Positions 1-14,300 of a DNA stretch of 64,000 nucleotides are shown here, in pieces (position 1 is the stretch's first letter; the number at the start of each line of letters is the position of its first letter). This DNA comes from Oegoconia quadripuncta (Eukaryota; Arthropoda; Insecta; Lepidoptera; Autostichidae): the NCBI GenBank assembly GCA_949316235.1, contig OX438742.1, forward strand, positions 37,516,853 to 37,580,852. Reading direction: 5' to 3'. The notes under the pieces are model-generated. The model was not told where the DNA came from, did no database searches, and saw only the letters and a list, made by a program, of their open reading frames with translations. The translations under genes were made by a program, and so were the position numbers.

Positions 1-76
1 GATCGCGCAGCAGCTCTTGCCAGAGATCCGCACCGCCCTCTTCGGCCGCAACCCTAACCGCAAATTCACCGACTAA
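1..76 (+). CDS. C-terminal end of an unidentified protein (partial)
   Basis: An open frame running from base 2 to a TAA at 74-76 encodes 24 residues ending ALFGRNPNRKFTD. GC content and codon use are clearly higher than in the following DNA, as expected for a coding exon, and the composition drops sharply after the stop. An AATAAA at 630-635 could be its polyadenylation signal, giving a 3' UTR of about 550 nt. The tail is too short for me to recognise the family; the rest of the gene lies left of the window. It could be only a chance open frame, but the composition break argues for a real last exon. Confidence 0.55.
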   Translation, partial: IAQQLLPEIRTALFGRNPNRKFTD

Positions 77-1962
77 ACTGACGCGGTGGTGACCAGCCCA
101 CACACCTGTTACTACTAACAACTTATTTAATGTTTCGTAATTTGTAGAACTAAATTTATTATATAATAAGTGTTTTCCTTTGCCTAATTAATTATATTAT
201 AATAATGCGTACAATTTTATCGCTGTCTAGAATGTATAGTCCCCGTAAGTCGCCAGAAAATGTATTACAAAAGAACGTGTGAGATCATGTATGTTGCTGA
301 TTTCTGGGATCTGACGATAGTTAAATGTAATCGTATGAATGTCTACTTATTAACTGTAACATTAGTTTCGCCTCATAATATCTTTGATGTCTATTGATAT
401 AGTATTTTATTAATATACAATTCATTCAAGCACGTTATTATATGTATTTTAGAAAGTAGTTTATAGGGTTTGGAAGATGATGTTACCATTTTACTAGGTA
501 ATGCAATATAACAATTATATAACATAATCGATATACTGTTAAGGAGTAGGACGTTTGACCGACTCGCAGTATTATAAGCACAAGTCCCAAGAAAGCTTCA
601 CCTCAGTAGTTCGACATTAATCGTATATGAATAAACATTGTATCCCTCTTCTATGAATGTATGCTATTCAATGTTATCGATTGTTCTATTCCGCTGACCT
701 TTGTCTGCTCGCGAGGAATCATTGCAGGCTGCAAGGGTGGTGGGTGATGCAGCATCCCATGTTGTTACCACTCAAATTGAGGCAAAGATTTGACTGGTCG
801 CAGTGTGGTTTCTCTCGCGGCCCTTGCAGTCGATCAATACATTCCTTCTCTGTGTTCTATCCTGGTAACCAAAGTAAGGTTATGACTCGCTTTTGGCAGA
901 TATAGAGCACCGTAGCTCTTAATGTAAGTGCAATATGTTATTCCCATTATAGCACTGTTAAAGTTCTTGTGTAAATATATAGATGTGTTAAAATTAATCT
1001 TTTATTTGTTACACCTCATATCTTCCTCCTCCTCTTCACTTTCCTATCTCGTATATCCTTACACTACTAAAGGTGCACACTTCAGCCTGCGAAAGGAAGT
1101 TACGCTATTTTATGTAACCTAAAGCTGAAAATAATAAAAGTTGTCATCAGGAGACGAATAGCGAAATAATCCGTATGACTTGCGCTAAGCGAATTGTTAA
1201 TCATAGACAGAAGCACCGACTCGTAGGCTAGCTAATATTCATCTCGACGGTGTATATAAACTATTATTCCTCTGTATATTTAAACAGCACTTAATGATTT
1301 TCTGGGTAAGGTGATCATCCATAATAAAACAATATCCACTGATGATGTCAATATTTATTATGGTGCGTAAAATAATATAAATTGTAATCCGTAACCTTTT
1401 AATTGCATAACATTGTTATAAATCAAGATAACTGCAATTTCTTTACAGACAGATAACATAGAAGCCGAAGAATAGGTCTAAAATTTTATAAGAGAGAAAT
1501 CAAATTTCAGAGATGCATATGGATTGGAGTGGAACAGGGGTGTGGAAGTAGATATGCAATCATTTATTTAGATTATATATATTTTCAACAAATACAATAG
1601 GTAAAGTCTGAAACAGATAAACCTATATAGCCCAGCATAATACAATCAAAATTTTCTCAGGAAATAATGAATATTTCTCAATAGTACTTTTGGCATATTG
1701 TTGTACTCAGTAATTGGTGCAAGTATTTAAAAAAATATCAAACACGTCGATGATTTCCTGAGCTCTTAATTTGTATTATGCAGGCCTGTATAGGTTACTC
1801 TGTTTAAGACTGTACATAGATGTGAGGCGGTTAGAACTTATGAAGCCTGGAACTAGGAATACTATCCTCTATTCCAGGTTACCAGATTGTAAGAGGAATT
1901 GTAATTTACGTTTGTTGGTACTTAGTGAGCTAATATCTGACTACTTTAAAACATTCGTTAAT
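77..1962. other. 3' UTR of the left-edge gene, then non-coding AT-rich DNA
   Basis: No coding exon is recognisable on either strand. The first ~560 bases are probably the 3' UTR of the gene ending at 76, with AATAAA at 630-635. The rest is AT-rich with only short chance ORFs that resemble nothing known to me. Confidence 0.5.
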
Positions 1963-2160
1963 CAATGGGCAGGTGAGTGTCTCTGTGAGTATGTGTGTGC
2001 GCATGTCTATGTGTGGAGTGTGTGCGCATGTCTATGTGTGGAGTGTGTGCGCATGTCTATGTGTGGAGTGTGTGTATATGTTCCTCAATGGGCAGATGAG
2101 TGTCTCTGTGAGTATGTATTGTCTATATGTGGAGTGTGTGTATATGTCCCTGTTTGTTTG
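1963..2160. repeat. GT-rich minisatellite, 25-bp unit inside a ~120-bp duplication
   Basis: A 25-bp unit containing GCGCATGTCTATGTGTGG occurs at 2001, 2026 and 2051, exactly 25 bases apart. The preceding segment (TCAATGGGCAGGTGAGTGTC near 1963) recurs with changes near 2084, so the array lies inside a larger imperfect tandem duplication of about 120 bp. Overlapping ORFs read Cys/Val/Met-rich shadow peptides and are not treated as genes. Confidence 0.8.
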
Positions 2161-2441
2161 CTTAGCCCAAAGAGTATAGTAACTATTTACCGAGAGCTTA
2201 GCCCTACGAATAGTGGGACGATAAACTATTAAGGAACATTTCTTCATATAAGTGAAAATTATGCTTTTGGATTCTATTTTAAATTTGGGATATATATTCG
2301 ATATATGTACTTATATTCGATTGGGTTTGTTGTATAAATATGGGCCTAGTGAACCAAAATATCTACTGGCAATAGAAGTGGTGTAAAATATAGGTACTAA
2401 TGGGGAAGAGTATTTAGTTAAAATGGCAAATTTTTTTTATT

Positions 2442-3660
2442 CACAGCAATATTTTCGTTGTTTCTTTCCTGTAAGTTCTAAGGGGTTTCTTATTGTGCAG
2501 AATGCATGATCTTCTTATTATTTTTCATATTGCCACAGACAACTATGATACCAAGGTAAATTATATTTAATAACCTTGATAAATACCTATATTTCATCAT
2601 ATCAGCCGTAACACGTCCACGTCCAAACATATTTGGTGCCTAATTTTCTATTCACAGCTATATTTTTTGTTTCGGTCCAAAAAGATTTAGGGCGTTTCTT
2701 ATAATACAGATATGTATTTTTCTAACATTGCTATGTTAACATAATTACCCTGGAGAACTATAAATTCTATCGTAAATATTGCCATAGATTTCATATTACT
2801 AAATATGTCTAATGGTGTCAAATAATGGTGCCTACATTTTTTATTCACAGCAATATTCTTGGTTTTTTCCTCGTGCATTTTTTAACGTTGCTATGGTACC
2901 ACAGTTGCTCCGGAAACAGAATTACAATTGAATCTATCATAAAGATTGCCTTATATGTCAGTTAACTAAATATTTATTTGGTGCCTACATTTTCTAATCA
3001 CAGCCAAATGGTTGGTATTTTACTGTTATAGGATCTATGGAGTTTCTTATTATGCAGCATTATTATAATGTTTTTGTAGCTTTTCTAAGTTATCTTAATT
3101 TCCATAGAGAAATTCTATCGTAAATATTGCCTTTATATTTTGGAAAACTAGATACTTATATACTTGGAACCTACCTATATTTTCCATTCACAGCAATATC
3201 ATTAGTGTTTCCTTTGGTATGATAAAGGGAGCTTCTTGCATGCAACACCATTACATGGTGTTATAGCTAGTATTGCTATGTTATAATTCCACAGATTACT
3301 ATAATTTTATCATAAATATTGCCTATCAGAAAACTAGTTATACCTACCCATATGTATAAGGTTCTTAAATTTTCTATTCACAGCAAATGTCGTTGGTGTT
3401 TCTCTCCTGTATGATCCAAGGAACTTCTTATTATGCAGCAGTATTATACGAGTTTTTTGAGCATTACTATGTAACCATAATTTTCACAGAGAGTTAAATT
3501 CTATTCTAAATATTGCCATAATATTTTAAATAACTAGACTATATTTAGTGCCTAAATTTTCTTTCACAGCAATATTGTTGGTGTTTTTCGCGGTATTTTA
3601 ATCGTGCAACATTATAATATATTTTTCTAACATTGTTATTTTATGGACTAGACATACTTA
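2442..3660. repeat. Degenerate tandem array, about seven units of ~190 bp
   Basis: The motif (A)TTCACAGCAATAT recurs at 2442, 2653, 2846, 2999, 3189, 3379 and 3565 (spacings 211, 193, 153, 190, 190, 186). It is preceded in most units by GTGCCTA-AATTTTCT and followed by TTGGTGTTTC, then TTCTTATTATGCAGCA, an ATTGCTATGTTA block and AAATTCTATCGTAAATATTG. The units are diverged, with single-base changes and indels, so the array is old. No ORF spans it. It looks like a small satellite; no family is recognised. Confidence 0.8.
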
Positions 3661-4286
3661 CTATACTACGTGTTATATGTAGATATATAAAAAAAGTAAA
3701 TACGTAAATGCATTAATTCACAAACAGCAATTGTTGTTCTGTCCACTATTTCTAATCACTGATTTCAAAATCCACTAGGTTTATAGAAAAAAAAACAAGA
3801 CGGTTAAGGTTCATTTAAATAGCTGAAGATACTTTAAGGGGTGGTTTTCGAAATCGCGATATAAGTCAGCCGTTTCATACAATTTGGGCGTAGGTACTAT
3901 TTAGGCCAGCTTTTCAACGGAACTGGTGATAATCTTCGCTATCTCATAGTAAAGTTGGTCCATCGCATCCCTTATAGTTATAAAATTTCTTTGTCTTAAG
4001 ATATTTCAAAGGTAGCTTATAATCCTGTATGGTACCACCATAGATCTTTCTTTGTTCGACACTCTCCAATAGTTCGTTCTTGAGCTGAATCGATGGCGAC
4101 TATAAAACTGACCGAAAATATGCACTTCCTTCTTATTTTTCTAACTAGCTAGGTGTGTAGTAATATTGAGCAAGTATTTATATTTGTACAACATTTATAA
4201 TATAATGCTTATCAGCTTATTGCTGGCTCACTTTGACCATCTATTTGCTGGTGATCAGGTTCATTATATTTGTTATTATCATTACT
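3661..4286. other. Non-coding AT-rich DNA
   Basis: I see no coding exon, RNA gene or repeat in this stretch beyond homopolymer runs. Confidence 0.4.
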
Positions 4287-4442
4287 ACTTGCCTGTTTGC
4301 TAAAGATTAAGAAATTGTTTGACTTCCGCTATAGAGTAGGACCTGTTCTCATGAGCAAAAAAAAACTTGCCTGTGTATACTAGTAAAGATTAAGAAATTG
4401 TTGACTTCCACTGTAGAATAGGACCTATTCTCATGAGCAAAA
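4287..4442. repeat. Tandem duplication of a ~75-bp segment
   Basis: The stretch ACTTGCCTGT...TAAAGATTAAGAAATTGTT...GACTTCC...TAGGACCT.TTCTCATGAGCAAAA occurs at about 4287-4360 and again at about 4365-4442 with a few substitutions and small indels. This is a simple local duplication with no coding content. Confidence 0.8.
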
Positions 4443-5382
4443 TCTGTTTATAAGTGCCCTGTTTCCGCATTTAGAAGACTCAATTCATTTCAATATATTT
4501 ATTGCATTACACATGTCATAGTTACTCATGTTTTTATGCTATTGAACGGGTGTAGCTAATAGATCAGCAAAGATGGGTTTCCAAGTGAAATATTCCTACT
4601 GAAATAATTCATACCTATAACTCTAAGCAATATACCCAAAGTTCCGTTGATTTTAACGTGCGGCGTACAAATGCTGACCCCTGCATCTCACGCACTCGAG
4701 ATTTCGATAGTATTTTTTGACACTTTTGCACTTACGTATAAGTGTGTAAGTGACAGATGTCTATCGGCATTGAAATCTATTACACGCCGGAATCACCCCC
4801 AGTACTTCGATGCTTCAAACGTTCTCTTTTGTGCAGTGTCATTCATCTAAAGGCATTTGCGACTCGATTGGCTAACCTACCTAAAATTTCTACAAATGTT
4901 AATATTAATATTTAGTGCATTATGTATTGCTGCCTGGGCATATTCGCCATATTATTATTACTATACTAGATACTATATCTGACATTCAACTACACGGATA
5001 TCGGAGACAGATTCTCGTAGGTATAAGCAATCTAGGAAAGAGGGGAAGGGTCATATGCGCATCAAAGTGTTGTCACGACGACCTTTATGTTACACAGGCA
5101 TTTATGGGCGGGTAGACCAACAGGCAATTGCCGGCAGATGCGAGGAATCAAGATAATACAGGCGAAGGCATGCAACCACCTACTCGACGAGCAAAAGATT
5201 AACAATGGAAATGTGGGGACGGCCAAGCGACGGCATATGACAAGGTGCGATATCCACGGGGGCTGAGGGGTAGAACGGTTCGACCCTCTACACTATACGA
5301 TGACGTACAAGGCGTCGAGGAAGGTAAGCAGCGGGCAGGCGACTGTTGTCAGGATGTAGTGTGTAGGCTTGCAGGCAACCGC
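4443..5382. other. Downstream flank and 3' UTR region of Nmdar1
   Basis: No coding exon is recognised. From about 5080 the DNA becomes GC-richer and contains imperfect local repeats (for example CAGGC...GCAACC.CCTAC.CGACGAG near 5160 and again near 5373). It lies immediately 3' of the Nmdar1 stop codon on the minus strand, so part of it is expected to be that gene's 3' UTR. Confidence 0.4.
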
Positions 5383-8300
5383 CTACACGACGAGGTGCGA
5401 GACGTCAGGCGTGTAAGCGGGCAGGTAACGAGGCACGCGGGGCTCGTCCCGTCGTCGTGCGCCACGGTCCACGGCTAGGCTGATGCTCCCCGCCTCCTTC
5501 ACGCCGTTACTCTTCGCACGCCGCTGCTGCGACGGCAGTATTGACGCACGGAGAGTTTTCCGTTTCTGCAATTTCATCGGTAGGTAAAGCAAAGTTTCAT
5601 TGGTGATTTTAAATTTATAATTTCATTTTAAATACAAAAATAATATTAGCTACCTACTCGCACAGAAACACAGGCATTTGTTAACAATAATTGTATGTAC
5701 ACCCTGCACCCGATAATTATAATAATACAGATTTTTTGTTTATGGGAAAAAAATTGTGACTGTTCAGGTTACACATATAACATTCGTATATAACATTTAG
5801 GGGGGTTCGCAAATTACACCTAAGTACTTACTAATTAATTAATAATTTTTCTACGCGCTAACTAAAAATCAATTAAGACTTACAACGTTACATCTTTTTA
5901 GAAAAATCTGCACAAGAAAGGGGTTCGCACTCCCGAAGGTGTCAACGTTTATAGATAACATTAATCTTCCTTATTTCTGGGTAATTAAATACAATATGTA
6001 ACTATGTGACAACTCCATTGACTAATACTCCTACGACAACCCACAAAAATTATTTACCTACTCCGCCATACAATTATATTTCTGTATCTGTTACCCAGTC
6101 GTCACATGGCACTATATTTTGCAAGACACGGAAACAACACAGTCTCATACTTCATCATCATCAAGATCCTACAAACGTTTACTGCGCCTGCTACAACTCG
6201 TGCTTATAAATGTGCACATCATTATCAAAAGCATCGTGATAGAGAATTGTAGAACAAACCAATAAAAGTTTACCCATTTTACTTAAATGAAATGTTTTCC
6301 ATGTCGTCCAGATATCTTCTCGTAGATTGATTTTAGTCTATTTTTACATTCGACGCTAGAAAACTAAATTAAGCTGTGAAAATCAACTCTTCTAGAGAAG
6401 CGTGTCTAAATACAGCATTTTAAATTCTTTATAATAAGTGAATATTATAAATTCTTTTCTTGGTAATATACACTAGTATATAATTGTTAAAATATAACAT
6501 TTTCTATTTAGCAGTTTGTTCGTGAATGTAGTTTATGTAGGTAGCATTCTATCATGAACTAAATTGCTCAAAACTCGCGAATTATCTACTTACGACGGCG
6601 ACCAGCAGTGATGAGATCCTGCTAAGCAGCGGGGGCAACTAATGTGATTGAAATTATAAATCTAAATGAATGTGAAACATTTATTGTAACTACTTTATAA
6701 TTATAATATTGGTCGTCAACAATACATGATGTACGGAGAGGGATTACATAGATATAATATGTTTTTAAATGTTACTTTCGATATGCTTAATGTATGCCAC
6801 GTAGTCCTTTGGTCGGTTTACCTCAACGGCACCTCGCCAGCGGTCGGCGGCGTGGCGTGCAATCTCCATGCGCTTCTGCTTCTTGATCTGATGCCGTTTG
6901 TAGACAACCTCGATTACAATGAGCACTATTCCGCCGATGATGCCGGCCAGCACCAGTATGAACACGCCAGCCATGTTCTTTAGACCAAGCGTATTAGGTG
7001 TCTTTTCATTCTCTTCGCAGTTAAGTAAGTTGTTGCGAAGAATCCATTGGTTGTCCAGTGATTCCATTATGCCACCTGTGTAGAATAGTGTTTCATTTGT
7101 AAGCATATCTCTTTGAATAGGTAGAATTACCGTTTTAAAATGCCTTCAATTACAATTTAAGGAACACCTTGCACCCATACACACTCACAAACTTAACAGA
7201 TTACATAAATAATAATAATAATAAAAAAGTAGCATTGTATATACATGCGCATATAATACATATATATTACTAACGCCACTAACGTCTTCTCGTTTACCAA
7301 TGAGTACCATATACATACATTTATAGATAGGTACCTACTACTGCAAAGTTATAATGGAGGAGGACCTGATGACCTGAAATACAGGCTACTGCCTAGTTTA
7401 GTCATCAGTCGCCCACAATTTTTATTTATAATTGTAATTCATCTTCTATAATACTGTAATGTATGAATTGTGGAGAGAAAATAAACGAATTTGAATTTGA
7501 ACCTTTGCATTTAAGTGTTTTATCACAACCTATACACTTATAACATAAAGTGCGCATACCAACCGATTTTGAGTGATGCTTAAATGACGGACAAGCGATT
7601 TACTCATCCATCAATACTATAATACAATAATGCAGTTTTTCATCAGTTTGAGCGTTTAATGGGCGACACTTACTAAGGTATTGTACAAAAGAATAAAATA
7701 CTATTAGGAAAAAACAACTAGGTACTCACTCTCATGAAAGTCGAGTATCGCTAACGTGACCAAGTCTGCCCATGGAGAGCCTTTCTGCAAACCAACGCCG
7801 TAACCCGATCTTCCGAATAGTTCTCCGGCGGTTACCAGCTCACAATCCTGCGCTGCTTCGAACTCCAGACGAGAGGAATCCCAGATAAACGCCATTAACT
7901 TCCTAAAATATGTAAAGAAGTTACCAGAAAAGCTTCCATAAAAAAATCACTTCAGCAGCTATAATAATTTCTAGATCCTCATGTAAAGGTTGATTTGGGC
8001 CAGTTTGGCTCACGGATCATAAAGGTTTGACGTAATTGTCACAAGATTGTTGACGAACACATATTTTTGGGAGCTCTACACCCACCCGTGCCAATAACAG
8101 TACAATATAAACGCGATAACAGTACAATATAAACGCGAATGAACGACCTATGCTATTATTCTCATAACATAACAGACGCCGATCCTATACGATACCTACA
8201 ATATTACTAAAAACTTATACATTTAATTAAAAAGAAAAGAAATAAATAAAATAATTTGCCGCCTTTTTCTGAACGCTAGAATATAGACCCACAGTACGCA

Positions 8301-11300
8301 GTATAGGTAGACCATTTTATAGAAATTTTAATTATGAATTTATAATTTTGCAATTATTTTTTATTAAAACGCCGAATGGATAAATTAATAATAATTTACG
8401 TGAGTAAATTAATTATTCTGTACGAATAATTACTATTCCTACAGTTATACCGACTGAAAATACTTGCCCATGTTTCACGTCCTCGATAGCTTGCTCTGCA
8501 TTGTCATAGTTATTCGCCTCCATAGTTCGGTACATGTTGGACAGTTCTACTTGTCTTCTAAAATACATGTCTACAGCGGACCCTTTCACCGTGGCGCAGG
8601 TTAGATTCTCCATTGTATTACGTAACTGGAGACAAATTATTCGTTTTAATACTTTCACAGTAAATTTCATAACGATTACATAACATTGGTGACGTAATTG
8701 TTATATAACTACCTATAAGTCATTTATGAGACTTACTGTAATAAGGTACAATCCCTTTTAAGTTTCTTAGATCAGCGCGTTACTTAAATCCTGCAGATAA
8801 AGCTTTCCTTAGAAAATTCTGTTAAAACATACCCTGGCATCATTGATGCCGGTCAGCTTGGTTTTAGGCCGCTCTAACACCAGGAAGGCGGCCAGGTTGG
8901 CAGTGTAGGAGGCGACGATGATCATCGCAAACCCCGCCCATACCATACCCAAGACTCGCGCTGAGAAACTTCGCGGGGTACCTGCAAATAGAAATCATAA
9001 ACATGTAGTTTACAAAATATTCCATAGCTGTGGGTTGTCTGGAAGAGATCGCTCTTAGTGATAAGACCGCCTAATTGTGTTCTATTGTTTTCATCAAAAT
9101 TATTGTAAATTATTTTGCGCAATAAAGAGTATTTGTATTGTATTGTATTGTATACGTGAAAACTTGAAAAGTGTGGTAAACCTGGGACTACCTGATCGAA
9201 AGAGATCGATCATTCGCCAATGGGTATCTTCTTAGATGTATGAGTCTGCGTTAGAAACCTTCAGGATAAAGATGGTTTGGTCCCGCTTACCAACTCTGAA
9301 CCGCGGTGAAGATTATTATATGGGAACGGTGCTTGACACCTTGAGCTTATTTGTTGTGTAGTGTGTTACTTCACAAATATAATAGTTTCATTGCAAGCGG
9401 ATGACGGCGAGCATATAGAATGCAAGTGTAAACAAATTAATTAATATCCTTAGCTGGCGCTCTACGTACAAGGCTTTCGGTTTCTTCGGGTCATTTACGA
9501 AATATTATGTTGGGCTTCATTTGTATTTGATTGAATAACTTATTTAAATGAATACTTGAGCCCATGATACTTGTCGTCTCTCTGGGAATCAAAGATACGA
9601 TACTAGAAAGAACAACACTAATAAGCTATGTTTAAATAGACAAACCTTCCCCAATCCCGCTGTTGAGCAGCACACCCCAAGCGAACCAAATAGCGCTGGA
9701 GAGGTTTAGCGCGTCCTCCTCCGTACCGTCTATGTTGGCCAACTTGAACCGACCGAACGGAGAGAACCTGTCCAGGAGATACAGCACCAGTGCCACCACA
9801 TGCACCGACACCATCACCAGGATCCATAGTGTGTTGGAGAACGGTTGCAAGAACGATACCAACGTCGACGAGCGGGACGGCTGAAAATTGACACACACAT
9901 CTAGATTACGTAATGTTTTAAAGTCGATGGCATACAGGGGCCGCTAAACACTGACTGACACAAATCCACCAATTCGCAACGGGCCCGCGTGGTGGATCAT
10001 GGCCCATACCCTCCCAGTGATCCACCACGCTGTGCCCCAATAGTGGGGACGTGTAAGTCTGTTTATGAGTTAGTCTTTTGTGCTTGATAGACATAACATT
10101 TATTTATCATTAATAAAGCAGATTACAAAGACAAGAAAACACTACTCACACCCACACATGCAAATTTTATTCTGATGTTCAAGACTTTTATAGTGATAGC
10201 ACAAAGTTATGTGCAAATACCCGCAATGAAAGATGATCAATATAATAACACATCTTTAGATAACAATATTATTTAGATAATAATATTAACTTTTGTTAAT
10301 TGTGCAATAAAGAGTATTTGATTGAATGATTGATTATATTTCTCATTACATAACAATAGAATACTTTCTTTGGTTGTTTAAAATAATAATTAATAAGTAT
10401 CTTTCGCTTTGGTTATTCTTCTTTTTATTTATGACTGAGCAATAGTTGGTTATAGAAATTGTTAAACTTGTAAGCTAGTTTAAGTTTTGGTGTTTTTTTT
10501 AGGGTTAACTTAAAGTTAAAAATTTGAAATTTTCTCTTTGATCAATTATGTCAACTATATATCATTGTTTTGTTTAAATAAAAACTAAGACTATTTTTGG
10601 GAAGAAACTGCCTTCTGTAACACAGTGAAAACTAGTACAGTTGGCAGAACTTCATTGTTAAAGTGCTGATATATACATGAAATAAAGAGATTTATTTATT
10701 TATTATTTATTTATTTTAATTATAGCGAATTTCCTGAACTTGATGGCTTAGAGTGCAGACAATAAAATATAAAGAAAAACTTTTTTTGATATAAACAAGG
10801 TAAATAACAATAGTAATCCTGTTTTATGTAAGTCTTGAGTTAATTGCGCATGTGTGCTCTTATTCATTATAGTTCGTAAGTAAGCTGTGGGTATTAGGGA
10901 CTGGAATTTACTACTAACCTAAACAATTGCCTGCACCGCCTCCGTGGCTCAATGTAAACAGCATTGGGTTTACGATTCGGAGGTCGTTTAAGTACTCGGT
11001 TTGGTTGGTGGTAGGGCATTTAAAATATCCGCCTATCTACCTATCACTATCTTATCTAAATCTGGTTGTGTTGTGTTCTGGTTGTCAGAGATAAGATAGC
11101 CAGTCCCCCAAATGTGTTGCGGTTTCCGGGTCAGTACGCTTCCACCTTCGGCCTCATCATCACTTAACATCAGGTGTGATTGAGGTCAAGTACGAACCCG
11201 TCGTGCATAAAAAAAAATTGCTTGCAGGTAGATAAGATTTAGTGCATGTAACCCATACTTTTTTCTCCAGTATAGTGATGCCTTGATACTTGAATGGTTT

Positions 11301-14300
11301 GCTAAATTCGATAAACTCCGCTCTCTCCGGATTGATAGTCAGTGGAGCCACGATCATGTCAGCACGCTCATACACCAATTCACCTTAAAAAGTTAATTGT
11401 TATATATGAAATTATTATGGCTATATAATGAATGTTAAGTATCTTAAAAGTTAGATTTACTCTAGTACTCACCGATTAGTCCTGTCCATTCCTTTTTTGA
11501 TCCAGGTATCGACAAATTTCGAATTATATAGTTCCCGAATTGGCCATCAGGTGAAAGCGCCAATGAATATGTAAAATTAATGGATTTAGATAAATGCCGA
11601 AGAAGATCCATGCAGAAACCTTTACAGCAGTAAAGTTGGTCTGGAAAAGATGATAATTGATATTTTAGTTCCTGTAAAAAGTTGCTCTTTGGTAATTTTT
11701 GTCAATTTTTGTAATAATAGCTACCTGTCTCTTCACTGACGTTATAATGAGGGCAAGGAATTTCTTCCGGAGTACACTCGCCATCCTCTTCGGCTCTTCG
11801 AGCATATACAAAAGGTTTTTCTTCAATTGTCAACACCTAAAAGCAACACCATGAAGTAGAGTAATTAAACAACGTTTTGGAAATACTTCTCTTGGTGCTT
11901 ACTTTACGACCTTTATTTGACGACGTGTTTGGTGTAGTGGTAAGAGTCCTGTCTTCTACTAGAGATCGGGGGGGTCGAATCCCGTTAGAGGCAATATGTT
12001 ATAATGCAAAATAAATGGCGCTGTGTGTATGTGCAAGGATTTGTTTATTTATTTTATTTTATACCTTGAGATGTGTTGGTATCATAAAACCTTCAGGCTT
12101 TGACGGACTGCGTCCCATCCAAATGATTTCGGATTCCTGTAGCTCCAGGCGCATCTTCTGTGTTTCCTGAAAAAGCAGCAACAGTAGATAGATTTCTTGC
12201 TCTGTTTTATGATGTTTGTGCAATATGATTGAGCGGTGTGGTTTTCGGTTCAGGCAAGAAAAGGATCGACCATTTGCCTTCCAGTGGAGGTAATTTAAGG
12301 CGACGGATCCAAAGTAGATACTATTGTGTCAACTTTTCGGTATACTAAAACGTCAATGGAAATGGGTATCTTAACAATTTACCATTCCAAAAATACCTAG
12401 GCATATACTTGTATCTTTATCGAATAGTGGAATTATAAGGGCTGACCACGTACCTTAGCGTAGAAGTACTTTCCGACAGCAACATGTTCTCCTTGGGCTC
12501 TAACGTTCACCATATCATATTCAGCGTAGACCCTGTCTCCGTGGTCATCAAATGCTACGTGTCCCGTTGCTCCATTTTCCAGACTTTGTTTTCTGACGTA
12601 GTCGAATAGAAGTCGTCCTGTCATCCAGATGGTGCCAGAATTGTCACAATCAGATGGCGGTGCGTTAATCTCCTCCGTGGTATTCATATCGCGGATTGCA
12701 GACGCGAGGACGTAACTGTGATATCATCAACAAATATCAGTGTATTTAACTTAATAAGGTAATCTAGGTAGACAAGCTGCAAAACTAGCGTCCACTACTT
12801 CTTACATGGAGTCTTGGATGTGAGCGTGCTCGTTGGTGGCATTAACGAGCCTCAGTCCGAGCAAGCCTTCCGGTGCGTTGGCAGCATCCAATGCTTGCTC
12901 CGTCACAATCCACACGTATCCAGCAGTTGTCATGTTCACCGTGGTCGCGTCGCGAAATATTATCTCTGCATCTGTTTTACTAAAATTCCACATTGCATTA
13001 GAATACAAAGTTGAAATCGAACAAATTAAGATTGAGATAGCTCACTCACCTGGCGTACATAAGAAAGACTCTAGCTTGAGCACTCTTGACATCCACAAGC
13101 TTGTCGGAAAAAGAATCCAAACCTGGCTCGAATTCAATTACTTGTTCTACTACCACCTTACGATCGACATCTTCGTCGACGCTCTGTGACGTTGTTTGAA
13201 ATCTGTGAAGATGTGTACATAATGCCAAATAAGCTTATATTGGGTCTTTACATATGAATTTCAGTTTCTTTTCTTTTTATTTTTTATTTGGAAAATGGAA
13301 TATTATTTCAAGGTTTCACGTGAAATATTTTTTAATTTCTGGTAGTCCAGAAAATAAATAAATAAATAAAGAAAATAAATTTAGAAATCACATAATAAAA
13401 AAAAATTTAACAGAGCTCTTTTCATGTTCTTCCCATAATCATTTCTTAGATTCGTTGAAATTTTTATAAAGCGGTTACTTTTAAAAATTAACGCAGCCTA
13501 TACTTAACTTAATGTTATCTGATAATACACACAAAGTTTAGCTAAATTCGGATTGCCGTTCTCAAAAAAAAAAAAATGAATGGTATGGAGAAAACCGTCT
13601 TAATGAAATTCTGCATACAAAACGTCAATTTCATAGGTAAGAACCTAATACATAATAATATACAGAATAGTACCTATTATTGTATTTTATACCCACCGCC
13701 CTAGAATGGCCCGGCCATCAGTATCAGAACTGTGAATAACGATAACCTTCATGTAGTTGAAGTGCTTTAACACATCGACCCAGACATCAGCCTGATGGGA
13801 GTAAGGTGGCACAGTACGCAGAAATGACACATGAATGTTCTTGTCGGAGAAAGCAGAGTCACGTGACGATATGCCGATGACAGGAATGTGGTAAAATCCA
13901 CTTGTGTAAGACACGGCTGCTGGTGATAGATCTCCAGTTAGAGGGTGCGATACTACCACTGCATACACCTGAAAATATCAAGTGCATTAGTGAGCTTATA
14001 TCAATTTAATAGATGCAATCATTTTGTGTGTTGGCGGTTACATACCCTATGAGCAATGAGATCTTTACAAACATTGAGTGCCGTTTTTATGGGATTCGGA
14101 TCCATGAGGATAGTGTAGTCATGGTATGTTACACCTCGTGGAACGTAGTGGTCTTTGAAATTTAAGTTCTGAAAATATTGAGTTTATTAGTACAATACTT
14201 CGCGTAAGAATAACTGGCATTTTTTATTTTAAGAAAAGCATGCACCTGGAATAAAATAAATAATGAAAAATTAATTTCTCATACAATCCACTCAAAAACC

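Noticed and set aside
1771..2247. 153-, 68- and 71-codon ORFs over the GT-rich tract
   Set aside because: Their Cys/Val/Met repeats are just the translation of the 25-bp minisatellite in several frames.
2442..3660. CRISPR-like array
   Set aside because: The repeats are diverged, ~190 bp apart without short regular spacers, and the DNA is eukaryotic.
13372..13660. Additional Nmdar1 exon between the exons ending at 13697 and starting at 13202
   Set aside because: Phases of the flanking exons join directly (ILGR|FQTTSQ as in other NMDAR1 proteins), so no exon is missing.
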